Below, piece after piece: positions 1 to 8,316 of a stretch of DNA of 64,000 nucleotides. This stretch comes from Nostocales cyanobacterium HT-58-2 (lineage in GTDB: Bacteria; Cyanobacteriota; Cyanobacteriia; Cyanobacteriales; Nostocaceae): the NCBI GenBank assembly GCA_002163975.1, contig CP019636.1:7133501-7197500 (forward strand), given 5' to 3'. Below the pieces are notes generated by a model. It was given only the letters and a program-made list of their open reading frames with translations, made no database searches and had not been told where the DNA came from. The position numbers and the translations under genes are program-made. How positions within the stretch are numbered: the stretch's first letter is position 1; each line of letters opens with the position of its first letter.

Positions 1-367
1 CTAAAGCTTCAGGATTATACTGAATACCTTCTCTGGTACTGAACTGATGCGGTACAAGCATAGCTGTATAACGGGCAAATTCCCCTGCTTTCCAATCTAG
101 TAAAAATGGTAACCAGGGATAGCGAGCATCCAAGCGGATAAACCATAGCCGTACTTCTGGAATTTCTGAGAGTTCTCGTGGATCGCCAGGTTCTAATGCA
201 TAGTCTACGTCAAAACGCAGCTGCTGCTCGTAAGCTGCGATTGACGTTTGCGGCGCTGAACTTTGCTCAATCTCTCCCTTTGGCAGAAGTTTTTCAATCT
301 CTGTAACTACAGGGGAGAGATCTAAGGAGTTAATGTGGTCAGTATTGAGTGCGATGGTAATTGTCAT
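1..367 (-). CDS. CRR6-family NdhI maturation factor (DUF1817), 3' end cut by window edge
   Basis: Reading the minus strand from the ATG at 367 gives about 122 residues with no stop before the window edge, so the C-terminus is missing. The peptide contains DPRELSEIPEVRLWFIRLD and then YPWLPFLLDWKAGE, ARYTAMLVPHQF and GIQYNPEAL. From memory of the family, these blocks match CRR6, a soluble factor needed to mature the NdhI subunit when the membrane arm-proximal part of the NDH-1 complex is assembled in plants and cyanobacteria. The usual length is about 155 aa, so roughly 30 residues are lost. It is transcribed away from the Fur-type regulator at 750. No signal peptide or membrane segment is visible, which fits a cytosolic assembly factor. 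Confidence 0.8.
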   Translation of the reverse strand, partial: MTITIALNTDHINSLDLSPVVTEIEKLLPKGEIEQSSAPQTSIAAYEQQLRFDVDYALEPGDPRELSEIPEVRLWFIRLDARYPWLPFLLDWKAGEFARYTAMLVPHQFSTREGIQYNPEAL

Positions 368-749
368 CGAGTCAAACAGTAGCCTCGACAATTCATACTA
401 CTCCTTTCTAGCTCAAAAAAGTTTCTTTATTAGCGTTCCCCTTCTAAGTTACAAAGCAAGATGATCTAGATAACTGCTAAACATTGACTCTTGACAACAT
501 ACCTGTCTTTAGGTAGACGTTTACAGCCATTTAAGCTAAAGTTGTAATGAGTTCATTTTATGCAAGAGTGTGACAAAGTAAAGGTCAAGTAGCACGAAAA
601 CTCCTCATCCTTACGTATGATTTTCGCGGCAATCAAAAGCAAAAACATATGTGTAGTTGAACGTGCAGGGTGCAAAACCTTGGATATATAAAATAACAAA
701 TAAAGATTCAACAGGGAAAATTAGCTTATTAAGTTAACAAACTTAAAAT
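368..749. promoter_or_regulatory. Divergent intergenic region between crr6-like gene and furC-like gene
   Basis: This stretch of about 380 bp separates two divergent genes and must hold both promoters. A TTGACA-like element lies near 491-496. A perfect inverted repeat (729-746) sits just before the regulator's start codon and is listed separately. No open frame with coding character was seen in it. Confidence 0.5.
729..746. promoter_or_regulatory. Perfect inverted repeat next to the Fur-family start codon
   Basis: TTAAGTT-AACA-AACTTAA is a perfect 7-bp inverted repeat with a 4-bp spacer that ends 3 bp before the ATG at 750. AT-rich palindromes of this kind are typical Fur/PerR targets, so an autoregulatory operator is possible. 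Because it covers the ribosome-binding region, a translational hairpin is the alternative. There is no good Shine-Dalgarno sequence outside it. Confidence 0.4.
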
Positions 750-1199
750 ATGCAAAAACAGGCGATATCCATAAAACCAATTCGTTCACTTGAAGATGCT
801 CTTGATCGATGCCAGACATTAGGTATGCGTGTTAGCCGTCAGCGTCGCTTTATTCTAGAACTGCTTTGGGAAGCCAGAGAGCATCTTTCTGCCAGAGAGA
901 TTTATGATCGCCTGAACCAGCAAGGCAAAGGCATCGGACATACCTCTGTTTATCAAAATTTAGAGGCGTTATCTAGTCATGGCATCATTGAGTCTATTGA
1001 ACGCTGTGATGGGCGTTTATACGGTAATATTAGTGATTCCCACAGTCATGTTAACTGTCTAGATACAAATCAAATTTTAGATGTTCACATAGACCTACCA
1101 GAAGAAGTTATCCGCCAAGTTGAAGAACAAACAGGGGTGCGGATTACTGATTACAGTATTAACTTTTACGGTTACCGCAACTCACCAGAGAGTCAGTAA
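750..1199 (+). CDS. furC: Fur-family transcriptional regulator, FurC/PerR type
   Basis: A 149-aa protein with the Fur architecture: an N-terminal winged helix (residues about 20-90, with RVSRQRRFILELLW and GHTSVYQNLEALSSHGIIE) followed by a short dimerisation/metal domain. The segment CDGRLYGNISDSHSHVNC holds the His/Asp/Cys residues expected at the regulatory metal site. The CxxC pairs that bind structural zinc in FurA- and Zur-type members are absent. This fits the FurC (PerR-like) class of Nostocales, which represses peroxide-response genes; that assignment is by remembered similarity. It is a single gene, divergent from crr6 and followed by a hairpin. The gene symbol is tentative. Confidence 0.75.
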   Translation: MQKQAISIKPIRSLEDALDRCQTLGMRVSRQRRFILELLWEAREHLSAREIYDRLNQQGKGIGHTSVYQNLEALSSHGIIESIERCDGRLYGNISDSHSHVNCLDTNQILDVHIDLPEEVIRQVEEQTGVRITDYSINFYGYRNSPESQ

Positions 1200-1207
1200 T
1201 GGTTGTG

Positions 1208-1240
1208 ATGAGTTGCGCTTCAGCGCAACCACCAACTCAT
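1208..1240. terminator. Hairpin downstream of furC-like gene
   Basis: Just after the stop codon, GTTGCGC (1212-1218) pairs with GCGCAAC (1223-1229) across a TTCA loop. An outer ATGAGTTG/CAACTCAT pair extends the structure. No T-tract follows, so this is either a weak terminator or one of the dispersed hairpin repeats common in these genomes. Confidence 0.45.
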
Positions 1241-1585
1241 GAATCATGCCCATATTCACTACACTCATTGCCCACAACTGTTTCATTCTCAGCTAAACTT
1301 AGCAAATCAGAAGGCATAAGAATTTTGACTTGCATAACCTAGAAAATACGAGATACTAGGTATACTAATTATATTAGTAAAAACTCTGTTATTTAAATTA
1401 TCTCAGTATAGTGTTCTGCAACCTCATGGCGAACACTCAAAGTCATTGAGTCAAAGGGTAAATGCCTAAAGCAACTAGGATTCATTTATCTGTCTACGAA
1501 AACAGGTCACAATGAGGGAACGAAGCTAAGTTGTAAAGCTTACTTCTTGTTGCAGAAAAACAAAGACTGCGTTTTTAAGCAGATT
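1241..1585. other. Gene-free stretch upstream of the DUF3685 protein
   Basis: About 345 bp without a supported gene. It is AT-rich, with a palindromic patch near 1359-1376 (TATACTAATTATATTAG) that could be a -10 region. No repeats of known type and no RNA gene were seen. Confidence 0.4.
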
Positions 1586-3421
1586 ATGAGCGATCGCCCT
1601 CTAAAACTATTGCTAGTAGACCAAGACCCCATCTTTCGGTTAGGGTTACGGGTAGCTTTGGAAGAATTCCCTGACTTGCAAGTGGTCTCGGAGGCAGAAA
1701 CAGATACTGCGGCATTGCAGACTTTAACAGAACTCGCACAAGAAGATCCTAACCAAGTAAATTTAGTGGTTTTAGAATTGGGAAATGGTCGTTCCCTCTC
1801 TAGCCAGCAGCTAGGTTTACAACTATGTCAGCATTTGAAAACTCAATATCCTAACCTGCCACTATTGCTCCTAAGTTCTGTCCAAGAACAAAGGCTGCTA
1901 AAAGCAGCAAGAGATGCTGGGGTTGATGGTTACTGTCCCAAAGGGACTCCTGTTTCCACATTAGTCAATGCCATGCGCGAAGTCATCACAGGTGGTTTCT
2001 ATTGGGATGAGATCGGAAAAGAGGACACACAGATGCGGGCAGATAGAGACGCACTTCATCAAGAAAAAGTCTCTGTATCAGTCCGTCTGCCAGTCACCAC
2101 GTCTTCTCGATTCCCTTTCGCTATGCGACAGAAAGTACGTTTGTCAGGAATTGGTTACATTAACACCACCTTGGCAGAAGTGACGGCGCAATTACAAGTT
2201 CCTGGATTACCCTTATTGGATCGGGCAATTTTAGCTGGACAAAGACGAGAATTGCTAACAGCTCGTTGGCTTCTGAATCATTTATTGGCTTCACCACTGG
2301 AAAGACAACAGGAGGTAGAGTCACGTTTACGTAGTGTTTCCAAAGGCAATAATTTCGCGTTTACACAGTTGCAACCACCTGCAAATTCTCTGTTGCGTCC
2401 TTCTAGTTCCAAATCTGACGACTCACCAAAAAAACAAAATCCCCCTTCTCTACTCAGCCCGCGATCGCTGCAAGCGACCTTATTTGCTTCTTGTATTACA
2501 AAACTTCAGTTTCCTTTACAGAATTTAACAGATACCCCGTTAGAAATTGATATTTTACGTGCAGACAAAAAACGTGATTTACTTTATCTAATTCTGCAAA
2601 AAATTGCTGAGTTGCTCGATGATATGCGTACTTCTCACGTAAAAATTAATCAAATAAATGAATTAAGAAATACTATATTACTTGATGTATGGAAAGCGGG
2701 ACTTACAGACTTTTTTGGAAAATTTACTAGAGTTAAAATAGATAATAATAACTTAGAAATTGTCAATTCATTACTACAATATTCTGTAATTGTAAAATCA
2801 GAAATCCTTAATAAAATTCCTTTCATCGAAGAGCTATTTTCTTATCTTTTATTTCAAACTGATTTGCAAATTGATAATACCTCCTATTCAGCAGGTAGCT
2901 TTGAAGCAAAAAACTATGCAGAAATGCTTCTTGAGAATTTGTTGATTCAGGTAGCAAATGCTGTAGTAAATCCACTGCTGAATTCTTTAGCAGATGTAGA
3001 AGAAATTAAGCAAATTTTTTATGATCGTAAATTTCTTTCTACACGAGAAATCGAACGATTTAGAAATAATTTGTCGTGGAGATATCGTATTAGAAATTAT
3101 ATCAACGAACCTAAAGAAGTTTTTGAAAGCCGCTATGAGTTATTCGTATTTGCACCCCGTGGTATTGCGACAACTTCAATTTATGCACCGCGTGGACAAG
3201 AGTTAGCTCAGCTTTCTGGCATTCCGCTAGTTATAACCTTGGCATTAGAATTTCAAGATGCAATTGCCCCTCGTTTACAATCGCTATTATCCTTCTTAGG
3301 AAATAGCGTTGTTTTTGTGCTCACACAAGTGATTGGTCGTGGTTTAGGTTTGATTGGTCGTGGTATTCTTCAAGGTATTGGCAGTGTTTCTTTAACTGAA
3401 AGAAAGAATAAAAAGTTATGA
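1586..3421 (+). CDS. DUF3685 (Ycf55-like) protein with N-terminal degenerate receiver domain
   Basis: A 611-aa protein when started at the ATG at 1586; an in-frame TTG at 1547 would add 13 poorly conserved-looking residues. Residues about 6-135 form a CheY-like receiver: KLLLVDQDPIF carries the acidic pair and GVDGYCPKGTP carries the conserved Lys. At the phospho-acceptor position the sequence is VVLELG, so Glu64 replaces the usual Asp. The rest (about 170-611) resembles the cyanobacterial DUF3685/Ycf55 family and has no helix-turn-helix, so this is not an ordinary DNA-binding regulator. Two hydrophobic stretches lie near the C-terminus (GIPLVITLALEF and SVVFVLTQVIGRGLG). The function of the family is unknown to me. 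Confidence 0.75.
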   Translation: MSDRPLKLLLVDQDPIFRLGLRVALEEFPDLQVVSEAETDTAALQTLTELAQEDPNQVNLVVLELGNGRSLSSQQLGLQLCQHLKTQYPNLPLLLLSSVQEQRLLKAARDAGVDGYCPKGTPVSTLVNAMREVITGGFYWDEIGKEDTQMRADRDALHQEKVSVSVRLPVTTSSRFPFAMRQKVRLSGIGYINTTLAEVTAQLQVPGLPLLDRAILAGQRRELLTARWLLNHLLASPLERQQEVESRLRSVSKGNNFAFTQLQPPANSLLRPSSSKSDDSPKKQNPPSLLSPRSLQATLFASCITKLQFPLQNLTDTPLEIDILRADKKRDLLYLILQKIAELLDDMRTSHVKINQINELRNTILLDVWKAGLTDFFGKFTRVKIDNNNLEIVNSLLQYSVIVKSEILNKIPFIEELFSYLLFQTDLQIDNTSYSAGSFEAKNYAEMLLENLLIQVANAVVNPLLNSLADVEEIKQIFYDRKFLSTREIERFRNNLSWRYRIRNYINEPKEVFESRYELFVFAPRGIATTSIYAPRGQELAQLSGIPLVITLALEFQDAIAPRLQSLLSFLGNSVVFVLTQVIGRGLGLIGRGILQGIGSVSLTERKNKKL

Positions 3422-3471
3422 TTGAAGTCTGACTTAATTAAAAAAGTTTAGTTAAAGAACATCAATTATCA

Positions 3472-4353
3472 CTAATCAACGGAATTTGATATTAACTGCG
3501 TAGTTCCGCTTTCAGACACCTTTGCCTCCAAGCTGGGTTTAGGAATATGCTTCATTTCCCAAACTTTTAGCAAAATCAAGTATTCGTAGAAAGCCTGCAA
3601 CGTGCACCAAGCAAATCCAGCGCGTCCATCTAAGCAGCCGCCTAAAAGAAAATACATATACAAAAAACGTATCAAGGGTCTAGCTGGTAAACGCAAGGAT
3701 AAATCTTTTAAAGCGCGGCGTCGTTCGACTTCTGACTTACCAAATAATAAATTGCGCCAGTTCACTGTTCCATTCTCGATTTGATGAAGGGTTTCTCTGG
3801 CTTCATCTGTGGAATAACGGTTGTGCTTTTCAATCCAGCGGCTTAAGCCTTTACTACAAGTGTAATGCGGGTATGTTTCTTTCAAAAAACCTGTTGAACC
3901 ATCACACACTTCTCGTTCTGTGTGACCATAGTCTGAAAACCAGACTTTACCGTGGCGGAAAAGGCGCAGCTGGTAACGGGGATATTGGGTACTGCGACGA
4001 ATCCAACGATTCATGAAAATCACACGTTCAGCCACATAGTAGCCGATGCAGTCTGGATTCTGAATTGTTTGTTCGCATTCTGCAAACAGTTCTGGGGTCA
4101 TGCGTTCATCAGCTTCTAGAATATAAACCCATTCATATTTGGGAGGAATATTGACTAGCATCCAAGTACGCTGACGACCGTGACTTTCAAAAGGGTGTTG
4201 AACAACACGAACTGGATAGCGACTGGCTATTTCCACAGTGCGATCGCTACTGCATGAGTCCATAACAATAATGTCATCTGATAGCATTGCTGACTCAATA
4301 CAAGCAGCGATATCTATTTCTTCGTTATAAGTCAATATGTAAATTGAAAACAT
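3472..4353 (-). CDS. GT2 glycosyltransferase, WaaE/KdtX-like
   Basis: A 293-aa family 2 glycosyltransferase. The nucleotide-binding half begins at residue 2 (FSIYILTYNEEIDIA), followed by IIVMDSCSSDRTVEI and the metal-binding YILEADERMTPEL in place of a strict DxD. The sequence RYQLRLFRHGKVWFSDYGH and a C-terminal amphipathic/hydrophobic part (RFLYMYFLLGGCLDGRAG) resemble the WaaE-like branch that adds sugars to cell-surface glycans at the membrane. The acceptor cannot be read from sequence. It is the last minus-strand gene of the hps region, about 180 bp beyond hpsJ, so a role in hormogonium or exopolysaccharide synthesis is the working inference. Confidence 0.8.
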   Translation of the reverse strand: MFSIYILTYNEEIDIAACIESAMLSDDIIVMDSCSSDRTVEIASRYPVRVVQHPFESHGRQRTWMLVNIPPKYEWVYILEADERMTPELFAECEQTIQNPDCIGYYVAERVIFMNRWIRRSTQYPRYQLRLFRHGKVWFSDYGHTEREVCDGSTGFLKETYPHYTCSKGLSRWIEKHNRYSTDEARETLHQIENGTVNWRNLLFGKSEVERRRALKDLSLRLPARPLIRFLYMYFLLGGCLDGRAGFAWCTLQAFYEYLILLKVWEMKHIPKPSLEAKVSESGTTQLISNSVD

Positions 4354-4531
4354 TCCAATTATTTGTCATACAAGCTCTATTGTGCTGGATTATACTTTCT
4401 TATCATAAAAACTTGCAAGACATAGGAAATCACTCCTATAAGGAAATAAAGCCAGAACCTAAAATTAGGAAAAGGGCAGTATGAGCCGCCAATTATTTTT
4501 CATGCATCGTACTGCCTTTAGCAATAGTGAA

Positions 4532-5368
4532 CTAGCGAGCAGGTACTTTACGTTTACCACCCTGGAGAGCACCCATACTTCTTAATCCTGTCCAGCCGAT
4601 AATGATGTAAGCAACAGATAACAGCAAACTACTCACGACAATCCTGATACCAGGCTTCCAGTTTTCTTGAGCTTGTTTTTCCAGTTCTTCCCGGCGAGTG
4701 CGAATCTGGGCTAATCTTTGATTGGCTAGTTGCTGCGGATCACTTTGTTGAGCTATGAATTTGTCAAGTTCTTGAGGATTCGCTTTAAACTTCTTGAGTA
4801 AATCCTTCTGAGCTTGGGGAACATTTGGGTTATTCAGCGCTTGCTTGTAACGCTCCTCATTTTGAAGAAGTTCAGTGAACTGAGTTTTGACTTGATTTTT
4901 CTGTTTATCAATAGCTGCTTTTACTTGGTCGTTACTCAGTTGAGCTTGCACTTGGTTGAGTTGGTTTTTCAATTGATTTTCTGCGACTTCTGCTTCCTTG
5001 GTGATTTGATCTACTATTTGAGTTCTCTGGTGAATAACATTCGTCGCATGGACAGGAGCAATAATTAAGAAGAGTAACCCCAAGATACTTGATATGATAA
5101 AAGCGGGCATTCTAAAGTCGATGGGTTGCGGTTGATTGCTATCTTCGACACTGTCAATCCAATACCCAGTAAATAGCATTCCTAAAGCGACTAACGGTAC
5201 AACTCCCCGATCAACTAGACTTGCTGCCCATCTAAGTTGTAACTGCTTATCTGTTGGGCTAAAGTCAAGGCTAAGAATGACAAAGTCAATCAAAAAGGAC
5301 AAAATTAAGATTATCCCAACGACCTTAAGTGTGCGGGAAGCGATCGCAGCAGCAAAACGGTTATTCAT
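4532..5368 (-). CDS. hpsJ: HpsJ-family membrane protein
   Basis: A 278-aa protein when started at the ATG at 5368; a TTG at 5389 is in frame but less likely. Four membrane segments are visible: about residues 11-33, 50-70, 84-105 and a C-terminal one at IVVSSLLLSVAYIIIGW. Between the third and fourth lies a charged, Gln/Lys-rich coiled coil of about 110 residues. This four-segment plus coiled-coil plan matches HpsJ, a protein linked to hormogonium polysaccharide production in Nostoc punctiforme. Its molecular activity is unknown. It belongs to the minus-strand hps series, although 300 bp separate it from the DUF2064 gene, so it probably has its own promoter. Confidence 0.7.
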   Translation of the reverse strand: MNNRFAAAIASRTLKVVGIILILSFLIDFVILSLDFSPTDKQLQLRWAASLVDRGVVPLVALGMLFTGYWIDSVEDSNQPQPIDFRMPAFIISSILGLLFLIIAPVHATNVIHQRTQIVDQITKEAEVAENQLKNQLNQVQAQLSNDQVKAAIDKQKNQVKTQFTELLQNEERYKQALNNPNVPQAQKDLLKKFKANPQELDKFIAQQSDPQQLANQRLAQIRTRREELEKQAQENWKPGIRIVVSSLLLSVAYIIIGWTGLRSMGALQGGKRKVPAR

Positions 5369-5692
5369 AGTTTTTTGTCTCGTAGTCAATCAAAGTGAAT
5401 ATTCTATATAAAGGTACTGGAATATTGCTCCCATAACGCTACCTATTGTTTATGAGTGAGAGATTCTTTTTTGGATGATAAATTTTTTACCTATTCGATG
5501 AGCTAGAGCACGTTAATATCTGTATTCTAGCTTGATTTCAGGAACTTCTAGTGTTGGAAAATACCTGAAAAGAATACACTACTGATAGCTGTAGTAAATA
5601 CTCCTTTAGACGGGTTTAAAAAACATTTTTAGGTTGTAAGGAAGGAAATAACTACACTAAATACACACCATATTCATTCAAAACAGACAAGT
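5369..5692. promoter_or_regulatory. Intergenic region upstream of hpsJ
   Basis: About 320 AT-rich bp between the DUF2064 gene and hpsJ (both minus). It should hold the hpsJ promoter and includes a palindromic GAATATTC at 5398-5405. I see no gene and no strong hairpin. Confidence 0.4.
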
Positions 5693-6334
5693 TTAGTACA
5701 TAAGTCCAAGAATCTTTTCCCAAATCGGCAAATCCTCTGGACGGTCAATATCAGCCAACTCAGGCAAGTCAGCCAGTGATAAATTAAGTTTCTGGGCAAT
5801 ATTCATAGTCTGCTCAAATACTTGAGAGGTTCCCCAGTCTATGTTGATAAATAATTCTGGGACAAGACGCTGCAAACCAATTAAGTAATAGCCACCATCT
5901 GCAGCTGGACCAAGCACAAGCTCATACTGCTGAAGTTGTTCAAAAGCTTCTGCTAAAGTCTGGGCATTGACATCAGGGCAGTCAGTACCGATAGTAATGA
6001 CTTTTTGTGCACCCCATTGAAAGGCATTGAAGAAAGATTGTGTCATTCGCGAACCCAAATCACCATCTCCTTGAGGTTTGTAAATGATTTCATCACCCAA
6101 CCAGTCTTGCATCAGTTGCAAACTTCCCCCTGCAAAGCGCACTTCAAAAGAGATGGGAGCAATTTTTTGCAACTGTTTAACTTGAGATAGAGTGTATTCC
6201 GTCATTTGACGCTGAAGATTTGCAGCACTTTCAGTTCCCAAAGCTGGTATCAGCCGGGTTTTTGTCTTGCCTGGTTCTGGATAGCGAGTGAAAATAATGA
6301 GATGCTCTTTTGCTGTTTCTGGTGAATTTAGCAC
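5693..6334 (-). CDS. TIGR04282/DUF2064 family glycosyltransferase-like protein
   Basis: A 213-aa protein starting at a GTG. It has the nucleotidyl/glycosyl-transferase A-like core of DUF2064: LIIFTRYPEPGKTKTRLIP at the N-terminus, QGDGDLGSRM in the middle, then TIGTDCPDV and GPAADGGYYLIGL. Databases usually call this an arsenosugar biosynthesis glycosyltransferase (TIGR04282), but here it lies inside a polysaccharide/pseudopilin gene series with no arsenic gene in sight, so that name should be treated as a family label. It follows the FimT-like pseudopilin gene by about 30 bp and is probably cotranscribed with it. The Asp-rich loops suggest a metal-dependent sugar-nucleotide reaction. Confidence 0.75.
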   Translation of the reverse strand: MLNSPETAKEHLIIFTRYPEPGKTKTRLIPALGTESAANLQRQMTEYTLSQVKQLQKIAPISFEVRFAGGSLQLMQDWLGDEIIYKPQGDGDLGSRMTQSFFNAFQWGAQKVITIGTDCPDVNAQTLAEAFEQLQQYELVLGPAADGGYYLIGLQRLVPELFINIDWGTSQVFEQTMNIAQKLNLSLADLPELADIDRPEDLPIWEKILGLMY

Positions 6335-6367
6335 GAGATACTTTATTTAAATCAACCAAGAAATATC

Positions 6368-6997
6368 TTAATAGCAATACCTACCATTACTGTTAGCTGT
6401 ATCATGTTCTTTACCTATTCGTATTGCGCCTAAAATGGTAGAAATATAAACGCAGCGCTTCTTTTGACCACCATTTTTACTAGATAACGTTAACTGTCCC
6501 AATGTTTTTAGTGATGTTTGGGTGCACTCATCTCCAACTTTGTAGATAGGACAACCTTGATAGTTAAATAGGACTCGCCAAGCTTTCGGTGAAGTTTGTG
6601 TTGGCAGAGTAGTCTCGTCTTCGCCTTTGTTGTTTTTATTTTTATCAATCTGAATATTTGGGTCAAGCTTCTGCCATAAGTCATTGTTAGTACTAATAGC
6701 ATTAGGAATAAATACTTCTGGTTTTGCTTCTGCTTGATGAACCGCCCACTGTACGATCCCGTTTTGTTCGCGAAAACTAACTTGCCAAGTTAATTTGTTT
6801 TTAGTAGCTTGGCTTTGAGCCTGACGCATAGCAAGGTAAACTTCGTCTTGGGCGGTTTTGAGACGCTGAGTATCGACAAAACCTAGCCAACTCGGAGCTG
6901 AGATGCCAGCTAAGATACCAATTATTACAATACTCACTAAAATCTCTATCAGTGTAAAGCCACTGTTAGAGTCATTATGAAAGATATTTTTTTTCAT
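6368..6997 (-). CDS. hpsD: GspH/FimT-type pseudopilin, probably HpsD
   Basis: A 209-aa protein with a textbook type IV prepilin leader: a short basic N-terminus, cleavage after Gly13, mature FTLIE with Glu at +5, then a 20-residue hydrophobic helix (ILVSIVIIGILAGISAP). The body carries the GspH/FimT-like pattern (AQDEVYLAMRQAQSQATKNK). It is expected to be processed by the PilD peptidase and inserted into a pilus or pseudopilus in the cell envelope. In N. punctiforme three pseudopilin genes (hpsB, C, D) are needed for hormogonium polysaccharide secretion. This is the third such gene in the cluster, so hpsD is the likely identity, although a GT2 gene separates it from hpsC. Confidence 0.75.
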   Translation of the reverse strand: MKKNIFHNDSNSGFTLIEILVSIVIIGILAGISAPSWLGFVDTQRLKTAQDEVYLAMRQAQSQATKNKLTWQVSFREQNGIVQWAVHQAEAKPEVFIPNAISTNNDLWQKLDPNIQIDKNKNNKGEDETTLPTQTSPKAWRVLFNYQGCPIYKVGDECTQTSLKTLGQLTLSSKNGGQKKRCVYISTILGAIRIGKEHDTANSNGRYCY

Positions 6998-7065
6998 TAG
7001 ATTCTAAAAAGGTCAAGATTATTTGTTTTTCTCACTATGAGACTAAGAGGTCATTTCTTAAGTAG

Positions 7066-7128
7066 GGTGTGTTACGGCTATGCAAGGATTTGAAAGTTTG
7101 AGAGAGTGAGTTATAGCCGTAACGCACC
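7066..7128. repeat. Dispersed hairpin repeat, GGTGTGTTACGG family
   Basis: GGTGTGTTACGGCTAT (7066-7081) is repeated in inverted form as ATAGCCGTAACGCACC (7113-7128), with one mismatch and a 31-bp loop. The arm resembles that of the element at 21049-21074 (on the minus strand TAGGGTGTGTTA...TAACGCACC). It lies between hpsE and hpsD and could act as an intercistronic stem. Confidence 0.7.
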
Positions 7129-7232
7129 ACTAAATGCGATGCGTCACGCGCTGCTTTAACGCATTCTAAAATTTAACTTTTATTTTATAAATCATCTCTA
7201 AAAATATAATTTTTAAATTATTTTAAATGTAG

Positions 7233-8186
7233 TTACTTATCAAAATACCCATGTTTCCAAAGGTAAAAAGGACTTATCAAACTACTTAAAAAAAGTTGCA
7301 TTTCGCAAGCAGGGACTAACTCGGTTTTTACCTTTGAACCATATTTCAAAAGATGAAAAGAAATTTTTCTTAGGTCGTTTATCATAAAAGCACAAAAAAA
7401 TGCTGGTTTAGCCCAAGATTTTACATTCACCATCCGGGTTACATATCGGCTCAGTCCAATACCACGAAAGAATGGGATTAAATACTCTTTTTGTAAACGC
7501 CAATGAGGTATTCTGTGGTAAATTTCCATTTCTGGGTTATACCAAATTTCCCAACCAGCTTTTTGAATATAAGATAACATCTCAATATCTTCGCCAGTCA
7601 GCATATTTCCAGTCACCCTACCAGTCAAAATGCACTTATGTGGTACGCTTTCTAACCAAGCTTTTCGACGGATGACAAGTCCAGCAGAAGGAGGTAGCAA
7701 TCTTTTTTTTGGCTCATATAACAGAAATCTATTTCCTAGCTCTGTGATTGCTAAAAATGGAGTTATACGGTGAAAATTTTTTGGCGGTTCAACTTCCCAG
7801 TCAGGATGAATTTGACTAGCATAAGCTCCTGCTGCGGGATAGTTTTGACCAAATTCATAAGCTTTTGCAACCCAGTTTGATATTGGGTAGTTATCATCAT
7901 CTAAAAAACCAACCAATTGACCTTTGGCTTCTTTAACTGCGTGCTTGCGGGCATATGCTGCTCCCTGTTTAGGTTCAAAACAGTACCTCAAGGGATAAGG
8001 ACGCTGCCAATTTTCTTGATAGAATTGAACGAGTTTTGCGGTGTTATCTGTACTGTTGTTGTCTACAACAATAATTTCCCAAGAAAAGTGTTCAGTTTGG
8101 ATTTGATTTTGCAATCTATTTAATAACTCAGATAAACGACTTTCTCCGTTGAAAGTAGGTATGGCTACAGTAAAGTCAACATCCAT
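7233..8186 (-). CDS. hpsE: HpsE-type GT2 glycosyltransferase (copy 1)
   Basis: A 317-aa GT2 enzyme started at the ATG at 8186, which lines up with the start of the copy at 19920-20936; an in-frame upstream ATG at 8213 would add nine residues. Motifs: VDFTVAIPTFNGESRL, IIVVDNNSTDNTAKLV, the metal-binding VGFLDDDNYPISNWV and an acceptor-side GEDIEMLSYIQKAGWEIWY. It is close to HpsE, needed for hormogonium polysaccharide in Nostoc punctiforme. It is expected to use a nucleotide sugar at the cytoplasmic face of the membrane. It lies between hpsC and the FimT-like pseudopilin. The C-terminal hydrophobic stretches (AFFCAFMINDL, LFLSSLISPFYLW) suggest membrane contact. Confidence 0.75.
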   Translation of the reverse strand: MDVDFTVAIPTFNGESRLSELLNRLQNQIQTEHFSWEIIVVDNNSTDNTAKLVQFYQENWQRPYPLRYCFEPKQGAAYARKHAVKEAKGQLVGFLDDDNYPISNWVAKAYEFGQNYPAAGAYASQIHPDWEVEPPKNFHRITPFLAITELGNRFLLYEPKKRLLPPSAGLVIRRKAWLESVPHKCILTGRVTGNMLTGEDIEMLSYIQKAGWEIWYNPEMEIYHRIPHWRLQKEYLIPFFRGIGLSRYVTRMVNVKSWAKPAFFCAFMINDLRKISFHLLKYGSKVKTELVPACEMQLFLSSLISPFYLWKHGYFDK

Positions 8187-8316
8187 AGTCAGCACACCAT
8201 AGAAAAAACGCACCTAGTAAATTAATTTTGAACTTTAGATGCAGTTTTGGTGTTCAGTATTCTTACTGAATTTATATAATTCTATATAATTTTAATTTTA
8301 CTAATTCTTTATAAAC

